A stretch of 64,000 bases of DNA from Pseudomonas sp. R-28-1W-6 (lineage in GTDB: Bacteria; Pseudomonadota; Gammaproteobacteria; Pseudomonadales; Pseudomonadaceae). The translations under genes were made by a program, and so were the position numbers. Location: NCBI RefSeq assembly GCF_009799925.1, contig NZ_WELK01000001.1, positions 372,001 through 436,000 of the forward strand. Direction: 5' to 3'. The notes under the pieces are model-generated. The model saw nothing but the letters and a program-made list of their open reading frames with translations. It made no database searches and was not told where the DNA came from. Positions 17,030-26,038 of the stretch are shown piece after piece (the first letter of the stretch is position 1; the number at the start of each line of letters is the position of its first letter).

Positions 17030-17253
17030 GCCAAAGCACTCGAGCAGGGTTCGAGCTGCGCCGCACTGGCGGTCTTGCCGTAGCACCCAGCGCCGCCGAT
17101 GCCGGCAGCACAGGCCTCCAGCGCGCCCATCTCGGCACCTGTCCCTAGCAGCGCCAGCGCACACTCCGGCGCCAGTTCGCGCGGGGCCCAGGCCTGCGCC
17201 GTCGTGGTGCGCCGGGCCCCCAAAGGCAGCACAAGCAACGAGCCATATCGCAA
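17005..17253 (-). CDS. Possible small four-cysteine protein
   Basis: 82 residues from TTG 17253, with AGGAGG at 17264-17269, 10 bases upstream. N-terminal part is weakly hydrophobic (YGSLLVLPLG). The middle, PECALALLGTGAEMG, EACAAGIGGAGCYGK and LEPCSSAL, has four cysteines, suggesting an exported disulfide protein. The last ~10 residues are read from the REP palindrome. A start at the ATG in the neighbouring frame gives no plausible protein. Function unknown. The signal peptide is poor, so the gene may be damaged or not real. Confidence 0.35.
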   Translation of the reverse strand: MRYGSLLVLPLGARRTTTAQAWAPRELAPECALALLGTGAEMGALEACAAGIGGAGCYGKTASAAQLEPCSSALAWERIYPR

Positions 17254-17455
17254 GGTGGTTAAACCTCCTGGCGGCTGGCAAGCACGCGGCTTAGCGCGCC
17301 GCGGACGGATCGGGGATACTGGGCGGCTTCCGCGGCCGCAAACTTGCATGGCCCGGCGCGCTGGCACCGCGAAGATCACCCGCAGCACCTATAACAATAA
17401 GCAGACCCGCAGGACTGCACAGGCCAGCACTTCCTTACTTGCCTATGAGAAACGC

Positions 17456-17932
17456 ATGGAACTTGGAACCAACAAACTGTCGATGACCGTCCTGATGACC
17501 CCGGACATGGCCAACTTTTCCGGCAAGGTGCATGGCGGCACCCTGCTCAAGTACCTCGATCAGGTCGCCTACGCCTGCGCCAGCCGCTATGCCGGCAGCT
17601 ACGTGGTGACCCTGTCGGTGGACCAGGTGATCTTCCGCGAGCCGATCAACGTCGGCGAGCTGGTGACCTTCCTCGCCTCGGTCAACTACACCGGGCGCAC
17701 CTCGATGGAGATCGGCATCAAGGTGATCACCGAGAACATCCGCGAGCGCTCGGTGCGCCACACCAACAGCTGCTTCTTCACCATGATCGCGGTGGACGAC
17801 AACGGCCAGTCCCAGCCCGTGCCGGCCCTGCAGCCGACCACGGCCGACGAGCAGCGGCGCTTCTCCCAGGCGCAGCAGCGCCGGGCCATCCGCGAGGAGC
17901 TGGAGCAGCGCTACCTGGCCCTCAACGCCTGA
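17456..17932 (+). CDS. Acyl-CoA thioesterase, hotdog fold
   Basis: 158 residues. N-terminal MTPDMANFSGKVHGGTLLKY carries the Asn/Asp-HGG catalytic helix signature of YciA/BACH-type acyl-CoA thioesterases, and VTLSVDQVIFREPINVGELV forms the hotdog strand pair. It hydrolyses acyl-CoA to free acid and CoA in the cytoplasm; chain preference unknown. ATG 17456 starts at the conserved N-terminus, although the frame is open further upstream. The 200 bases before it hold no other clear gene on the + strand. Confidence 0.9.
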   Translation: MELGTNKLSMTVLMTPDMANFSGKVHGGTLLKYLDQVAYACASRYAGSYVVTLSVDQVIFREPINVGELVTFLASVNYTGRTSMEIGIKVITENIRERSVRHTNSCFFTMIAVDDNGQSQPVPALQPTTADEQRRFSQAQQRRAIREELEQRYLALNA

Positions 17933-17986
17933 GTCGCACTGGAGCGGCCCGGCGCGCCTGCGGCAACCGCCGCGGGCGCGCATCCC

Positions 17987-19249
17987 TCAGAGCTGCACGC
18001 AGCGGCCGAAGTCCTTCTGCGGCAACGGCCCCTCGAAACACAGGCGCCCCTGCTTGTCGAGAAACGGCCGTTGCGCCGCCTCGTAGGGGTTGCCGGCATC
18101 CGCCAGGGTGGCCAGCTGCTCGGCGCCGACCAGGCCCGGCGCGAGCTGGACGCTCAGGTTCGCCAGCTTGATCTTGCTGTCCAGGTCCATCACCCGCCCG
18201 ACGAAGTCGACGAAATCCGGATTGGCGATGCTCAGCAGGATATTGCCGATGCGGTTGCGCAAGCCGGTATAGGGCACCTGCGGCCCGCTGCCCAGCTTGA
18301 GCAGCTGGGCGAAGCCCGCCGGGGTCACCTCGGAGCCCTGGCCGATCGCCTGATACAGGCCGAGGCTGGCGTTGATGGTCATCTGCGGCTTGTACTCGAA
18401 CAGCAGCGACGCCTCTTCGAGCAGCGCCGGAATATCCTCCTCGCGCAGGTTCTCCAGCATCACCTTGCCCAGCAGGAACTCGCGCTGCATGGCGGCCAGC
18501 AGCGAGCGCTCGGCCTGGCTCAGTGGCGCAACCGGCGCCGGCCGCGGCAACCAGCCCTGGCGATACAGGCGCACCTGCCACTCCAGGTTGCGGTTGAGCA
18601 TGGACACCAGGCCCATCTTCAGCACCAGCTGATCGGCCCGGGCCAACTGCCGGCGCAGCCCGGCCTGGTCTTCCGCGAGCAGCGCCAGGGCCGCCGGGCC
18701 ATTGCCGGACAACGCCTGCTGCAGCGCCTGCAGGCTCAGCAGCTGCTGGCCGCGCATGAGGTACGGCAGCAGCGGCATGGGTTCGGCCATCCCCGGCGCA
18801 CTCAGGGTGTGGTAGTCGCTCAGGCGCAGGAAGTGGCGATAGCGCCCGAGCAGCGCCGCATGCTCGGCCAGCAGCGCCGGCAGCTCCTGCTGGCGTTGCA
18901 GCAGGCTGGCGAAGCAGGCGCCGGCTTCGATGGAGCAGAACGCCGCCCCGCTCGGCAGCGCCAGCCGGGCCTGGGGCGCCGGCGTGAAGCCCTGCGCCGG
19001 GCCATGCTCCGCCAGCCAGCTTTGATAGGCGCGCAGGCGGCTCTCGCCCAGCGCGGCCGGCGAGTGCCGCGGCGGCGCATCCAGCCCGGCGAGGAACAGG
19101 TAGGCGGCGCTCTGCGCCGGCCTGGCCTGGACCTGCTGCACCCAGGCCTGCACCTCGGCGCTGGGCGGCTCGTCGCGCAGCCAGAAGAACGCGCCGCTGG
19201 CGATGGCCAGCGCCAACAGGATTAGGCACAGCAGCTTGATCACGCGCAT
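17987..19249 (-). CDS. Conserved hypothetical membrane-anchored protein
   Basis: 420 residues. One N-terminal transmembrane segment or uncleaved signal (MRVIKLLCLILLALAIASGAF), then a mostly helical, Leu/Ala-rich periplasmic part. Cysteines pair up in FCSIEAGACF and in the C-terminal CFEGPLPQKDFGRCVQL. ATG 19249 is preferred over the in-frame TTG 19264. I do not recognise a domain. It is convergent with the thioesterase gene and has no co-directional partner nearby. Confidence 0.75.
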   Translation of the reverse strand: MRVIKLLCLILLALAIASGAFFWLRDEPPSAEVQAWVQQVQARPAQSAAYLFLAGLDAPPRHSPAALGESRLRAYQSWLAEHGPAQGFTPAPQARLALPSGAAFCSIEAGACFASLLQRQQELPALLAEHAALLGRYRHFLRLSDYHTLSAPGMAEPMPLLPYLMRGQQLLSLQALQQALSGNGPAALALLAEDQAGLRRQLARADQLVLKMGLVSMLNRNLEWQVRLYRQGWLPRPAPVAPLSQAERSLLAAMQREFLLGKVMLENLREEDIPALLEEASLLFEYKPQMTINASLGLYQAIGQGSEVTPAGFAQLLKLGSGPQVPYTGLRNRIGNILLSIANPDFVDFVGRVMDLDSKIKLANLSVQLAPGLVGAEQLATLADAGNPYEAAQRPFLDKQGRLCFEGPLPQKDFGRCVQL

Positions 19250-19370
19250 CCGGGCACCCGCCAATGGTCTCGTCGGCCGACGCTAACCAAGAAGCCGGGC
19301 CGTCGCAAGGGCGGGGGCTGAGTTCTGCGGGCCGGTCGGTTAAGCTGCCGGGGTTGCCCGTGGAGTTGTC

Positions 19371-19778
19371 ATGCTGAGCCTGGCCGATCTGACCCTGCTG
19401 CTGTTGTGCGCCGCCGTCGCCGCCTGGTTCTGGCGTGGCCACGGCATTCGCGAGCGCGCCCTGGAACTGGTCAAGCGCCACTGCGCCAAGCTGGATATCG
19501 AACTGCTCGATGGCAACGTCGCCCTGCGCCGCCTGGCGCTGCAGCGCGACGCCCGCGGTAACCGGCGCCTGGCCCGGCTCTACGATTTCGAGTTCACCGT
19601 CACCGGCGAACAGCGCCTGAGCGGCAGCATCAGCATGTTCGGCCAGCAGCTCGGCCGCATCGAGCTGGACGCCTACCCGATCAGCACCCCCCAGGAGGAA
19701 CCGGTGGCCACCCAGCACGAGGCCAAGGTGATCCAGCTGCAGGACTGGAAGCGCCGCCACGACCGGATGGACCACTGA
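19371..19778 (+). CDS. DUF3301 family protein
   Basis: 135 residues. Short N-terminal membrane helix (LTLLLLCAAVAAWFW), then GIRERALELVKRHC, IELLDGNVALRRLAL and LYDFEFTVTGEQRLSGSISMFG, which is the DUF3301 pattern in gammaproteobacteria. Function unknown. GGAG lies about 6 bases before ATG 19371. It is convergent with the next gene, with 7 bases between the stops. Confidence 0.87.
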   Translation: MLSLADLTLLLLCAAVAAWFWRGHGIRERALELVKRHCAKLDIELLDGNVALRRLALQRDARGNRRLARLYDFEFTVTGEQRLSGSISMFGQQLGRIELDAYPISTPQEEPVATQHEAKVIQLQDWKRRHDRMDH

Positions 19779-19785
19779 CGGGCCA

Positions 19786-20139
19786 TCACGCCTGCCGGAG
19801 CCGCCGGCTGATCAGCCGCCACTGCTCGATGCAGGCATAGGTCATCGGCCGGCGCAGCAGCCGGCATTTGCCGCGGTGCCAGCGCCCGCGCTGCTGGTTG
19901 CGCCGACACTCCTCACCCAGCCACTGCGGGTCGAAAGCGTCCCACACCCCGGCCACGCTCCAGGCATTGAGCCAGACCACCGGCGCCACCTCGTAGTAGA
20001 AGATCCGCTCCAGCTCGGCAACCGCCAGGCCGCTGTCACGCAGGGTGCGCACGATGGCGTCGAGCGTGGCGGCATCGGTGTCGCTATCCAGCCACAGCTC
20101 GGCCAGCGCCAGCCAGACCGCCTCGCGTGCGGCGCTCAT
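19786..20139 (-). CDS. Small conserved protein, DUF7079-like
   Basis: 117 residues. LALAELWLDSDTDAATLDAIVRTLRDSG followed by ELERIFYYEVAPVVWLNAWSVAGVWDAFDPQWL resembles small DUF7079-type proteins. The C-terminal end is Arg-rich. ATG 20139 follows the upstream hydrolase stop by one base (TGAGATG), so the two are co-translated. Function unknown. Confidence 0.7.
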   Translation of the reverse strand: MSAAREAVWLALAELWLDSDTDAATLDAIVRTLRDSGLAVAELERIFYYEVAPVVWLNAWSVAGVWDAFDPQWLGEECRRNQQRGRWHRGKCRLLRRPMTYACIEQWRLISRRLRQA

Positions 20140-20140
20140 C

Positions 20141-21022
20141 TCAGCCGCGCTGCAGGAGGAAGTCGCTGACCCGTTCGGCACTCGGCGCCGGCTGCTCCTG
20201 CATGAAGCAGTGCCCGCCCTCGACCTGCCGCTCGATCACTGCCGGATTGCTCGCCGCCAGGCGCCGCGCCGATTTGCCGACGAAGGGGTAGGTCTTGCCG
20301 CCGTGTAGCAGCAGGGTCGGCGTCTGCACCTTGGCCAGCGCCGGCCACAGGCGCTTGGGGAAGGAACTGAAGATATCCACCTCGCGGCTGGGCCGGCATT
20401 TCAGCTCGACGCCGCCCTCTGCCACGTCCTTCAGCGCGTGGTCGACATAGGCCTGCAGGGCTGCGTCGGTCCAGCCGCGGAAGATGCCGCGGCCCTGCAG
20501 CAGGGCGAAGGCCGTGGCGCGATCCGGCCAGTGCCTGCGGCGCGCCGCCGACTTCTTCGCCATGGTGTTGCGCCGGTGCAGGCCGAGCAGTTCGGAGAGG
20601 CTCATGACCCCGATCATCGGCGGGCTGAACAGCACCGGATCGAGCAGCACCGCGCGCTGGAACAGCTGCGGGTGGTGCGCCAGGATCAGACTGGTGAGGA
20701 CCCCGCCGAAGCTGTGGCCGAGGGCGAAGCGCGGCACCGCGCCGAAGATCCCGCGGCCGGCCTCGAAGGCCTCCACGGCCAGCTCGGCGCTGCGGTTCCA
20801 GCCGTGGAAGCGGCCGCCGTGCTCGGTTTCGCCATGGCCCTGGACATCGCACAGCCACAGGTCGAACTGCTCGGCCAGCAACGCCAGCATGGGCTCGTAG
20901 GTACGCCCGCAGAAACCGTTGCCGTGGAGGAAATGCAGCAAGGGCTTGCCGGAGGGCGGCGTGTGCCAGCCGGTCAGGGTGAAGCCGGCGGAACTCGGGT
21001 GGGACCAGGGGAGCAGTTGCAT
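20141..21022 (-). CDS. Alpha/beta hydrolase
   Basis: 293 residues. Oxyanion-hole LHFLHGNGFCGRTY, nucleophile elbow ALGHSFGG (Ser), acid in LLLHGGKTYPFVG region and catalytic His in VEGGHCFMQE. The cap region is basic (RRNTMAKKSAARRRHW). Such proteins are usually esterases or lipase-like. First gene of a two-gene unit with the DUF7079-like gene. Substrate unknown. Confidence 0.9.
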   Translation of the reverse strand: MQLLPWSHPSSAGFTLTGWHTPPSGKPLLHFLHGNGFCGRTYEPMLALLAEQFDLWLCDVQGHGETEHGGRFHGWNRSAELAVEAFEAGRGIFGAVPRFALGHSFGGVLTSLILAHHPQLFQRAVLLDPVLFSPPMIGVMSLSELLGLHRRNTMAKKSAARRRHWPDRATAFALLQGRGIFRGWTDAALQAYVDHALKDVAEGGVELKCRPSREVDIFSSFPKRLWPALAKVQTPTLLLHGGKTYPFVGKSARRLAASNPAVIERQVEGGHCFMQEQPAPSAERVSDFLLQRG

Positions 21023-21076
21023 GGGGAACGCCGCAGAGTAGGTCTGCGGCTAGTGTACCCAGCAGGCTTGAGCGCG

Positions 21077-21889
21077 TCAGGCGGGCAAAGCCGCCGAATG
21101 CTCGGCGATAAACCCATCCAATAACCGGTTCAGCGCCTCGGGCTGGTCCAGCGGCGTGGCATGCCCGGAGTCGGCGATCACCTCCAGGCGGGCGTTGCGC
21201 AGCAGGGCGACGTAGGCCTGCTTGTAGGCCAGCGGCGTGTAGTCGCGGTCGCCACTCACCACCAGCAGGGGCGTGTCCACCGCCTGCACCGCCGGCAGGC
21301 TCGACCAGCCGGGGATCGCGCGCATGGCGTGCAGGTAGGAGGTCTGCTCGTTGCCGGCGATGCGCCGGCTCACCAGCTCGCGCAGGGCCTGCTGCTCGGG
21401 CTTGGGGAACAGCTTGGCGGCCAGCAGGCGCGCCAGCCCCGCCAGGCCGAACAGGCGCACCAGGCCCAGGCGCAGCCAGATCTGGCAGCGGGTGCGCCAG
21501 GAGTCGACGATGAAGCTCGGCGCGCTGTTGATCACCACCGCCGCGCGCACCAGCTGCGGCTGGTCGGCGAGCAGCTGGAAGGTCAGCATGCCGCCCATGG
21601 AGATGCCGACCAGGATGCACGGTCGGATGCCCATGGCCTCGATGAAGGCCGCCACATCCCCGGCCAGTTCGGCCATGCGCACCGGCGCGCGCAGCGGCTC
21701 GCTCTGGCCGTGGCCGCGCACGTCCATCGCGTAGACCCGGCAATAGCGCGCCAGGTGCTCGATCTGCGGTTGCCAGTCGAGCAGGGACGAACCCAGGCCG
21801 TGCAGCAACAGAACCGGCGTGCCCCGGCCCTGGCAGATGTAGGCAAAGCGCCCGCCGGGCAAGTTTATATAGTCCATAGAGGCTTCCAT
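21077..21889 (-). CDS. Alpha/beta hydrolase
   Basis: 270 residues from ATG 21889, or 266 from ATG 21877. The latter has GGAAG close upstream and is a good alternative. VLLLHGLGSSLLDWQ oxyanion loop, DVRGHGQS, nucleophile elbow LVGISMGG, acid in VSGDRDYTPL and catalytic His in ADSGHATPLDQP. It resembles 3-oxoadipate enol-lactonase/PHA-type hydrolases. Divergent from a TetR regulator, which may control it. The 160 bp between them is AT-rich and holds CCCGGGAAACTCCGG. Confidence 0.9.
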   Translation of the reverse strand: MEASMDYINLPGGRFAYICQGRGTPVLLLHGLGSSLLDWQPQIEHLARYCRVYAMDVRGHGQSEPLRAPVRMAELAGDVAAFIEAMGIRPCILVGISMGGMLTFQLLADQPQLVRAAVVINSAPSFIVDSWRTRCQIWLRLGLVRLFGLAGLARLLAAKLFPKPEQQALRELVSRRIAGNEQTSYLHAMRAIPGWSSLPAVQAVDTPLLVVSGDRDYTPLAYKQAYVALLRNARLEVIADSGHATPLDQPEALNRLLDGFIAEHSAALPA

Positions 21890-22050
21890 TGATTAATCGA
21901 AGACAATAAAAGTGCATTACCCGGGAAACTCCGGATAAATAGAAAGTTGCTCTTCGCGATAATTAATTAAACTTTTCTAGTGCTTTGTGGCTATTTGCCT
22001 TGCTCCGGTAAAGGCCCTAGAATCGGGCGGCGCCGGTTCGAGAATTGATC

Positions 22051-22671
22051 ATGTACAGCATTGCCAGTCCCACCCAGGCCCGCAGCAAGAAAGCCCTGGA
22101 ACGCTTCCTCAATGTCGCCGCCGAACTGCTGGCGAACAATCAGTTCGAGGAAACCGGCATCTCGCAGATCGCCCAGCTGGCCGAATCCTCGGTCGGCACC
22201 TTCTACCGCCTGCTCGGCGACAAGGACATGCTGCTGTACGCCGTGCATGACCGCTTCGTCGAGCAGAGCCGGCTGGCCATCGACAGCCTGGTGGCCGAGC
22301 TGGGCAGCCAGGATCGGCCCCTGGAGGCGCAGATCGAAGGCCTGATCCAGGGCATGATCCGCCTGTTCGATGGCAGCGAAGGCCTGCTGCGCGCCCTGAT
22401 CCGGCGCAGCTCGGCCGACCTGCAGTTCCGCCAGCGCTTCCACCAGCTCAACGCCTACATCGGCCAGACCTTCTGCCGCATCGTCCTGGCCCGCCCGGGC
22501 GACCTCGGCCACCCACATCCCGAACAGGCCGCCGACCTGGCCGCGCACATGCTGCTGGCCGGCATGAACTACTTCACCATGGTCGGCAGTCTCGGCGTGA
22601 CCCCCCGGGAAGTTGTTCCCGGGGAACTTTCGCGACTGATCTGCAATTACCTGGAAGTTGCCCGGCATTAA
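22051..22671 (+). CDS. TetR-family regulator
   Basis: 206 residues. Clear TetR HTH at residues ~12-58 (ALERFLNVAAELLANNQFEETGISQIAQ, SSVGTFYRLLGDKDMLLYAV) and an all-helical ligand domain. ATG 22051 is preferred to an in-frame TTG 6 bases earlier. Divergent from the alpha/beta hydrolase. Its stop overlaps that of the DUF1329 gene (the two share TTAA), so the convergent transcripts overlap. A 9 bp perfect hairpin sits in its last 70 bases. A role in controlling the hydrolase or the nearby DUF1302/DUF1329 and depolymerase genes is inferred from position only. Confidence 0.92.
   Translation: MYSIASPTQARSKKALERFLNVAAELLANNQFEETGISQIAQLAESSVGTFYRLLGDKDMLLYAVHDRFVEQSRLAIDSLVAELGSQDRPLEAQIEGLIQGMIRLFDGSEGLLRALIRRSSADLQFRQRFHQLNAYIGQTFCRIVLARPGDLGHPHPEQAADLAAHMLLAGMNYFTMVGSLGVTPREVVPGELSRLICNYLEVARH
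22603..22624. other. Perfect 9 bp inverted repeat inside the TetR gene 3' end
   Basis: CCCCGGGAA, loop GTTG, TTCCCGGGG. It is coding sequence, but could fold as a strong hairpin on either transcript near the overlapping convergent stops, or act as an operator. No T tract follows. Confidence 0.5.
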
Positions 22672-24029
22672 CGGCGACTGTCGCGGCGTAGTTGTGCCGG
22701 GGTGAAGTCCGAGGGCTTCAGAGCAATATCGAACTGATCCGCCGGTTCTTCATTGGACAATATGCCGATGACATAACGCCCGCCGATCAGGTCATATACC
22801 GCATCGCCCTTGGTCCAGATCAGCGGCTGGTCATACATGTTGATGGTGTAGGACTCGCCCAGGCGCCAGAGGTTGTCGCGGTTGTCGTAGTGGTCGACCA
22901 GCAGGATCTGGTAGCTGTCCTCGTCGAAATAGATGTCGCGCTGCTTGTACTGGTGGCGCTCGCCGGCCTTGAGGGTGGCGCGCACATGCCAGACGCGGTG
23001 CAGCTCGTAGCGCAGCAGATCGGGGTTGACGTGGCCGGCCTTGACGATGTCGCGGTACTTGTTGGTCTTGGCGGCGAAACGGTAGTTGTTGTAGGGCACG
23101 TACATCTCCTTTTTGCCCAGCAGCTGCCAGTCGTAGCGATCCGGGGCGCCGGAGAACATGTCGAAGTTGTCGGTGGTGCGCATGCCCTCGGAAGCGGTGC
23201 CGGGCGAGTCGTAGGCGACGTTCGGGGTGCGCCGCACGCGGCGCTGGCCGGCGGCGTAGAGCCAGGCCAGGCGCGGTTCCTTGACCTGGTCGACGGTCTC
23301 GTGGACCAGCAGCTCGGTACCCGCCAGGCGCGCTGGCGCCAGCACCGACTGGCGGAAGTAGAACAGCACGTTGCCGTTTTCCTTGCTGGCGTCGCCGGCA
23401 TCCTGGTTGAACAGGAACAGGTCCTCGATCTGGGTCATGAAGTAGTCGCCGCTGGCATGCGGCACCGCCTGGGCGTAGTAGCGCTTGACGCTGTCGCCGC
23501 GGTAGCGCACCAGATGGTTCCACAGCACTTCCAGGGCCGACTGCGGAATCGGGAAGGGTGTGGCCACCTTGAAGTCGGCGATGCCGTTGCCCTGCTCGAT
23601 CAGCTTGGCGCTGCCGGCATTGGCCTTGATCGCCGCATACACCTTGTCCGGGTAGGAGGCCGAGCGGCGGGTCGGGTAGACCTGCAGCTTCCAGCTGTCC
23701 GGGTAGCGCGCCAGCATCGCCAGCTGCCCTGGGCTGAGCTGCGTACGGTACTGCGCGGCGTTGGCGTGGCTGATGCTGAACAGCGGCTGGTCGGCGGCGA
23801 AGGGGTCCTTGTAGCCGGCCACCGGGTCGTAGGCGTCGCTGCGCCGGGCCAGGCCGCCGTCCCAGGCCGGGATGGTGCCGGCGGCATTGCCGGCCTTCTC
23901 GGCACCCAGCGGCGTGAGGTCGCGACCCAGGCGCGCGGCCTGTTCGGCGCTGACTTGCGCCTGCACCAGGGGAGCGGCCAGGAGCAGGGCGGCCAGCAAA
24001 CCGCTGTGGAGAAATCCTATCTTGTACAT
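22668..24029 (-). CDS. DUF1329 outer-membrane-associated protein
   Basis: 453 residues. Signal peptide (LLAALLLAAPLVQA), then LGRDLTPLGAEKAGNAAGTIPAWDGGL and the typical DUF1329 landmarks: GDYFMTQIEDLFLFNQ, GQRRVRRTPNVAYDSPG, DWQLLGKKEMYVPYNNYRF and HRVWHVRATLKAGERHQY. DUF1329 proteins have a lipoprotein-carrier-like fold and accompany DUF1302 porin-like proteins in hydrophobic substrate use. It follows the DUF1302 gene by 17 bases in one unit. Confidence 0.92.
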   Translation of the reverse strand: MYKIGFLHSGLLAALLLAAPLVQAQVSAEQAARLGRDLTPLGAEKAGNAAGTIPAWDGGLARRSDAYDPVAGYKDPFAADQPLFSISHANAAQYRTQLSPGQLAMLARYPDSWKLQVYPTRRSASYPDKVYAAIKANAGSAKLIEQGNGIADFKVATPFPIPQSALEVLWNHLVRYRGDSVKRYYAQAVPHASGDYFMTQIEDLFLFNQDAGDASKENGNVLFYFRQSVLAPARLAGTELLVHETVDQVKEPRLAWLYAAGQRRVRRTPNVAYDSPGTASEGMRTTDNFDMFSGAPDRYDWQLLGKKEMYVPYNNYRFAAKTNKYRDIVKAGHVNPDLLRYELHRVWHVRATLKAGERHQYKQRDIYFDEDSYQILLVDHYDNRDNLWRLGESYTINMYDQPLIWTKGDAVYDLIGGRYVIGILSNEEPADQFDIALKPSDFTPAQLRRDSRR

Positions 24030-24046
24030 GTCGGTTCGTCCCTTGG

Positions 24047-25810
24047 TCAGAAGCTGTATTTGACGTTGAGGCTGAGGAAATCGCGGTCGCTGCGCTTGTT
24101 CGACAGACCGCCGCCGCTGTAGTCGACGTACTTGGCGCCGACGGTGAAGGACTCCTGGTAGATCGCGTCGAGGCCCAGCGAGTAGCTCTGCGCCTCTTCG
24201 TCCAGGCCGTTGGTCAGCTGCGGCGCCACACCGTTGATGCTGTACTGGTAGCTGACGTTGGGTACCAGGTTCACCAGGTTGAACACGTTGGGGTAGTTCA
24301 GCTGCAGGCTGACCTGGGCACCGTAGGCGCTGCTGGTGGCTTCGTAGTAGTCGACATCCGACTCCAGGCCCTGCACACGGCTGGCCACCAGTTCGGAGAA
24401 CAGGGTCGCCGAGTCGGAGCCGAGCATGCCGTTGAAGTTGTAAATACCGACCAGCGAGGCCTGGACCATGTCCTTCTCGCGGTAGCCGTCCAGCTGGCTG
24501 CCGACCGGCAGGCCGGCCAGGCTGCCGAGCAGGGCATCCGGCAGGTACTCGTTGAGGCCGAGGGCGATCGGCGTATCCGGGCGGTAGCTCAGTTCGCCGG
24601 CCAGCGATAGGCCGTTGAAGATGCTGTCGCCACCGATCGAGGTGTTGAAGCTGATGCCGTACAGGTCGCGCTTCTCCAGGTACTCGGCGTAGTAGCGCGA
24701 GCTGCTGGCATCGGGCAGCGCGCCGACCACCGGGATGGCCACCGGCTGGCCGACGGTCAGGCCGAGCATCGGCACCTGCATGTTGTAGCGCAGGTAGTAG
24801 AAGCCCAGCTCGGTCTCGTTCAGCTCCGGCACGAACCAGCGCAGGGCGACGCCGTACTGCGGCGAGTCATCGCCGTCGATGTCCTGGCCGCGCGGGATGA
24901 AGGTGCTGGGCAGGTAGCCGCGCAGCAGGTTGTTGACGAAGCCCGGCGGCAGGCTGTCGGCGTAGGCCTGGGCCGCCGCCGGGTTGTCGAAGGCCAGGGG
25001 CTCGCCGGCCAGGTCGGTCGCGGCTTCCTGCAGGGGCGAGGCCGACAGGTAGTCGCAGCCTTCGCCGAGCACATCGAGGGTCGAGTAGTAGGTGCCGCAG
25101 GGGTCGATCTTCGAGGCTTCCCAGGCCCAGCCCGGCTGCCAGTAGCCTTCCACGGTGAGGTTGTCGCGCAGCTCGTAGGAGCCGTAGACCATGAAGGTCG
25201 GCATGTAGGCCTCCTTCACTTCCGAGCCGGGCGCGCGCAGGGCGTTGATGTCCACCGGGTTGGTGGCGCCAATGCCGTTCTGGTAGAACAGGCCCTCGCC
25301 CCAGTTGATCACCTGGCGGCCGAGCCGCGCGTTCAGGGCGCGCTCGTTGGGCGTCCAGCTGCCATAGACGAAGGCGTCCAGCAGGTCGGCGCTGGAACCG
25401 GCCTCATCCAGGCCGTCGTTGCTGATTTCGCGGTGGCGACGCGAGTCGTCTTCCAGCTCGAAATCGTAGAAGGCCCGGCCGCGAACGAAGATGCCGTACT
25501 GGTCCTGATAGCGCAGATCCAGCTCGGACACCGCCTTGACCACCTCGGAAAACAGCTCGCCCTTGCGGAAGTTGAGGTTGCCGTCGTCCGAGTTGATCAG
25601 CCCGGCATTGCTGCCTCTGCCGCCATTGGCGCGGGCGATCAGTTTGCCGTCCTGCCCCTCCATGCGGTAACTGACGCCATAGGAGAGGGTGGTATCCAGT
25701 GAGGTGGTCCAGTCCCCCGAGCGCACCTGAAACGCCTGCGCCACCCCCACGGGCAGGCTGCCGAGCAGGGCCAGACCGGCAAGCGCCAAACCTTTTCCTT
25801 GGTAAGTCAC
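24047..25810 (-). CDS. DUF1302 outer-membrane beta-barrel protein
   Basis: 587 residues. The start is GTG 25810, fixed by GGAGG 5 bases upstream. Signal peptide (LALAGLALLGSLPVGVAQA), then alternating amphipathic strands typical of a barrel (WTTSLDTTLSYGVSYRM, GRQVINWGEGLFYQNGI, VKYSF at the very end, with C-terminal Phe as in outer membrane proteins). DUF1302/DUF1329 pairs often occur with genes for steroid, long-chain or aromatic ester use. A palindrome-bearing site lies 26-48 bases upstream. Confidence 0.92.
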   Translation of the reverse strand: MTYQGKGLALAGLALLGSLPVGVAQAFQVRSGDWTTSLDTTLSYGVSYRMEGQDGKLIARANGGRGSNAGLINSDDGNLNFRKGELFSEVVKAVSELDLRYQDQYGIFVRGRAFYDFELEDDSRRHREISNDGLDEAGSSADLLDAFVYGSWTPNERALNARLGRQVINWGEGLFYQNGIGATNPVDINALRAPGSEVKEAYMPTFMVYGSYELRDNLTVEGYWQPGWAWEASKIDPCGTYYSTLDVLGEGCDYLSASPLQEAATDLAGEPLAFDNPAAAQAYADSLPPGFVNNLLRGYLPSTFIPRGQDIDGDDSPQYGVALRWFVPELNETELGFYYLRYNMQVPMLGLTVGQPVAIPVVGALPDASSSRYYAEYLEKRDLYGISFNTSIGGDSIFNGLSLAGELSYRPDTPIALGLNEYLPDALLGSLAGLPVGSQLDGYREKDMVQASLVGIYNFNGMLGSDSATLFSELVASRVQGLESDVDYYEATSSAYGAQVSLQLNYPNVFNLVNLVPNVSYQYSINGVAPQLTNGLDEEAQSYSLGLDAIYQESFTVGAKYVDYSGGGLSNKRSDRDFLSLNVKYSF

Positions 25811-25835
25811 GATGACCTCCAGCTGTTGTTTTTAT

Positions 25836-25858
25836 CGGAATCGGAACATCGGTTCCGA
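25836..25858. promoter_or_regulatory. Candidate operator upstream of the DUF1302/DUF1329 unit
   Basis: CGGAATCGGAA-N3-CGGTT-N-C, including the perfect inverted repeat TCGGAAC-ATCG-GTTCCGA at 25841-25858. The same composite word recurs in front of the second depolymerase gene (27008-27028). Confidence 0.55.
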
Positions 25859-26038
25859 ATAAATCTAGTCGCATGCCTTCCTGCTGGCAAGCCCGAGCCG
25901 TTATTTTTTTGCCGCCGGCCCTGTCACTTAGCCGCGCCGGCCATCGCATGGCGTAAATATGGCGCCGTTATGCCGAGAGTTTTCCCCTGAGCCGGCCTTT
26001 ACTGCCCTGTGTCAGCCACAGAAAGCAGGAGCCGTAGC

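Noticed and set aside
16943..17281. Alternative minus-strand frame starting with a hydrophobic stretch (FNHLAIWLVACAAFGG)
   Set aside because: After the hydrophobic start it becomes Arg/Gly-rich filler. The neighbouring frame at 17005-17253 has the better ribosome site and the regular cysteine spacing.
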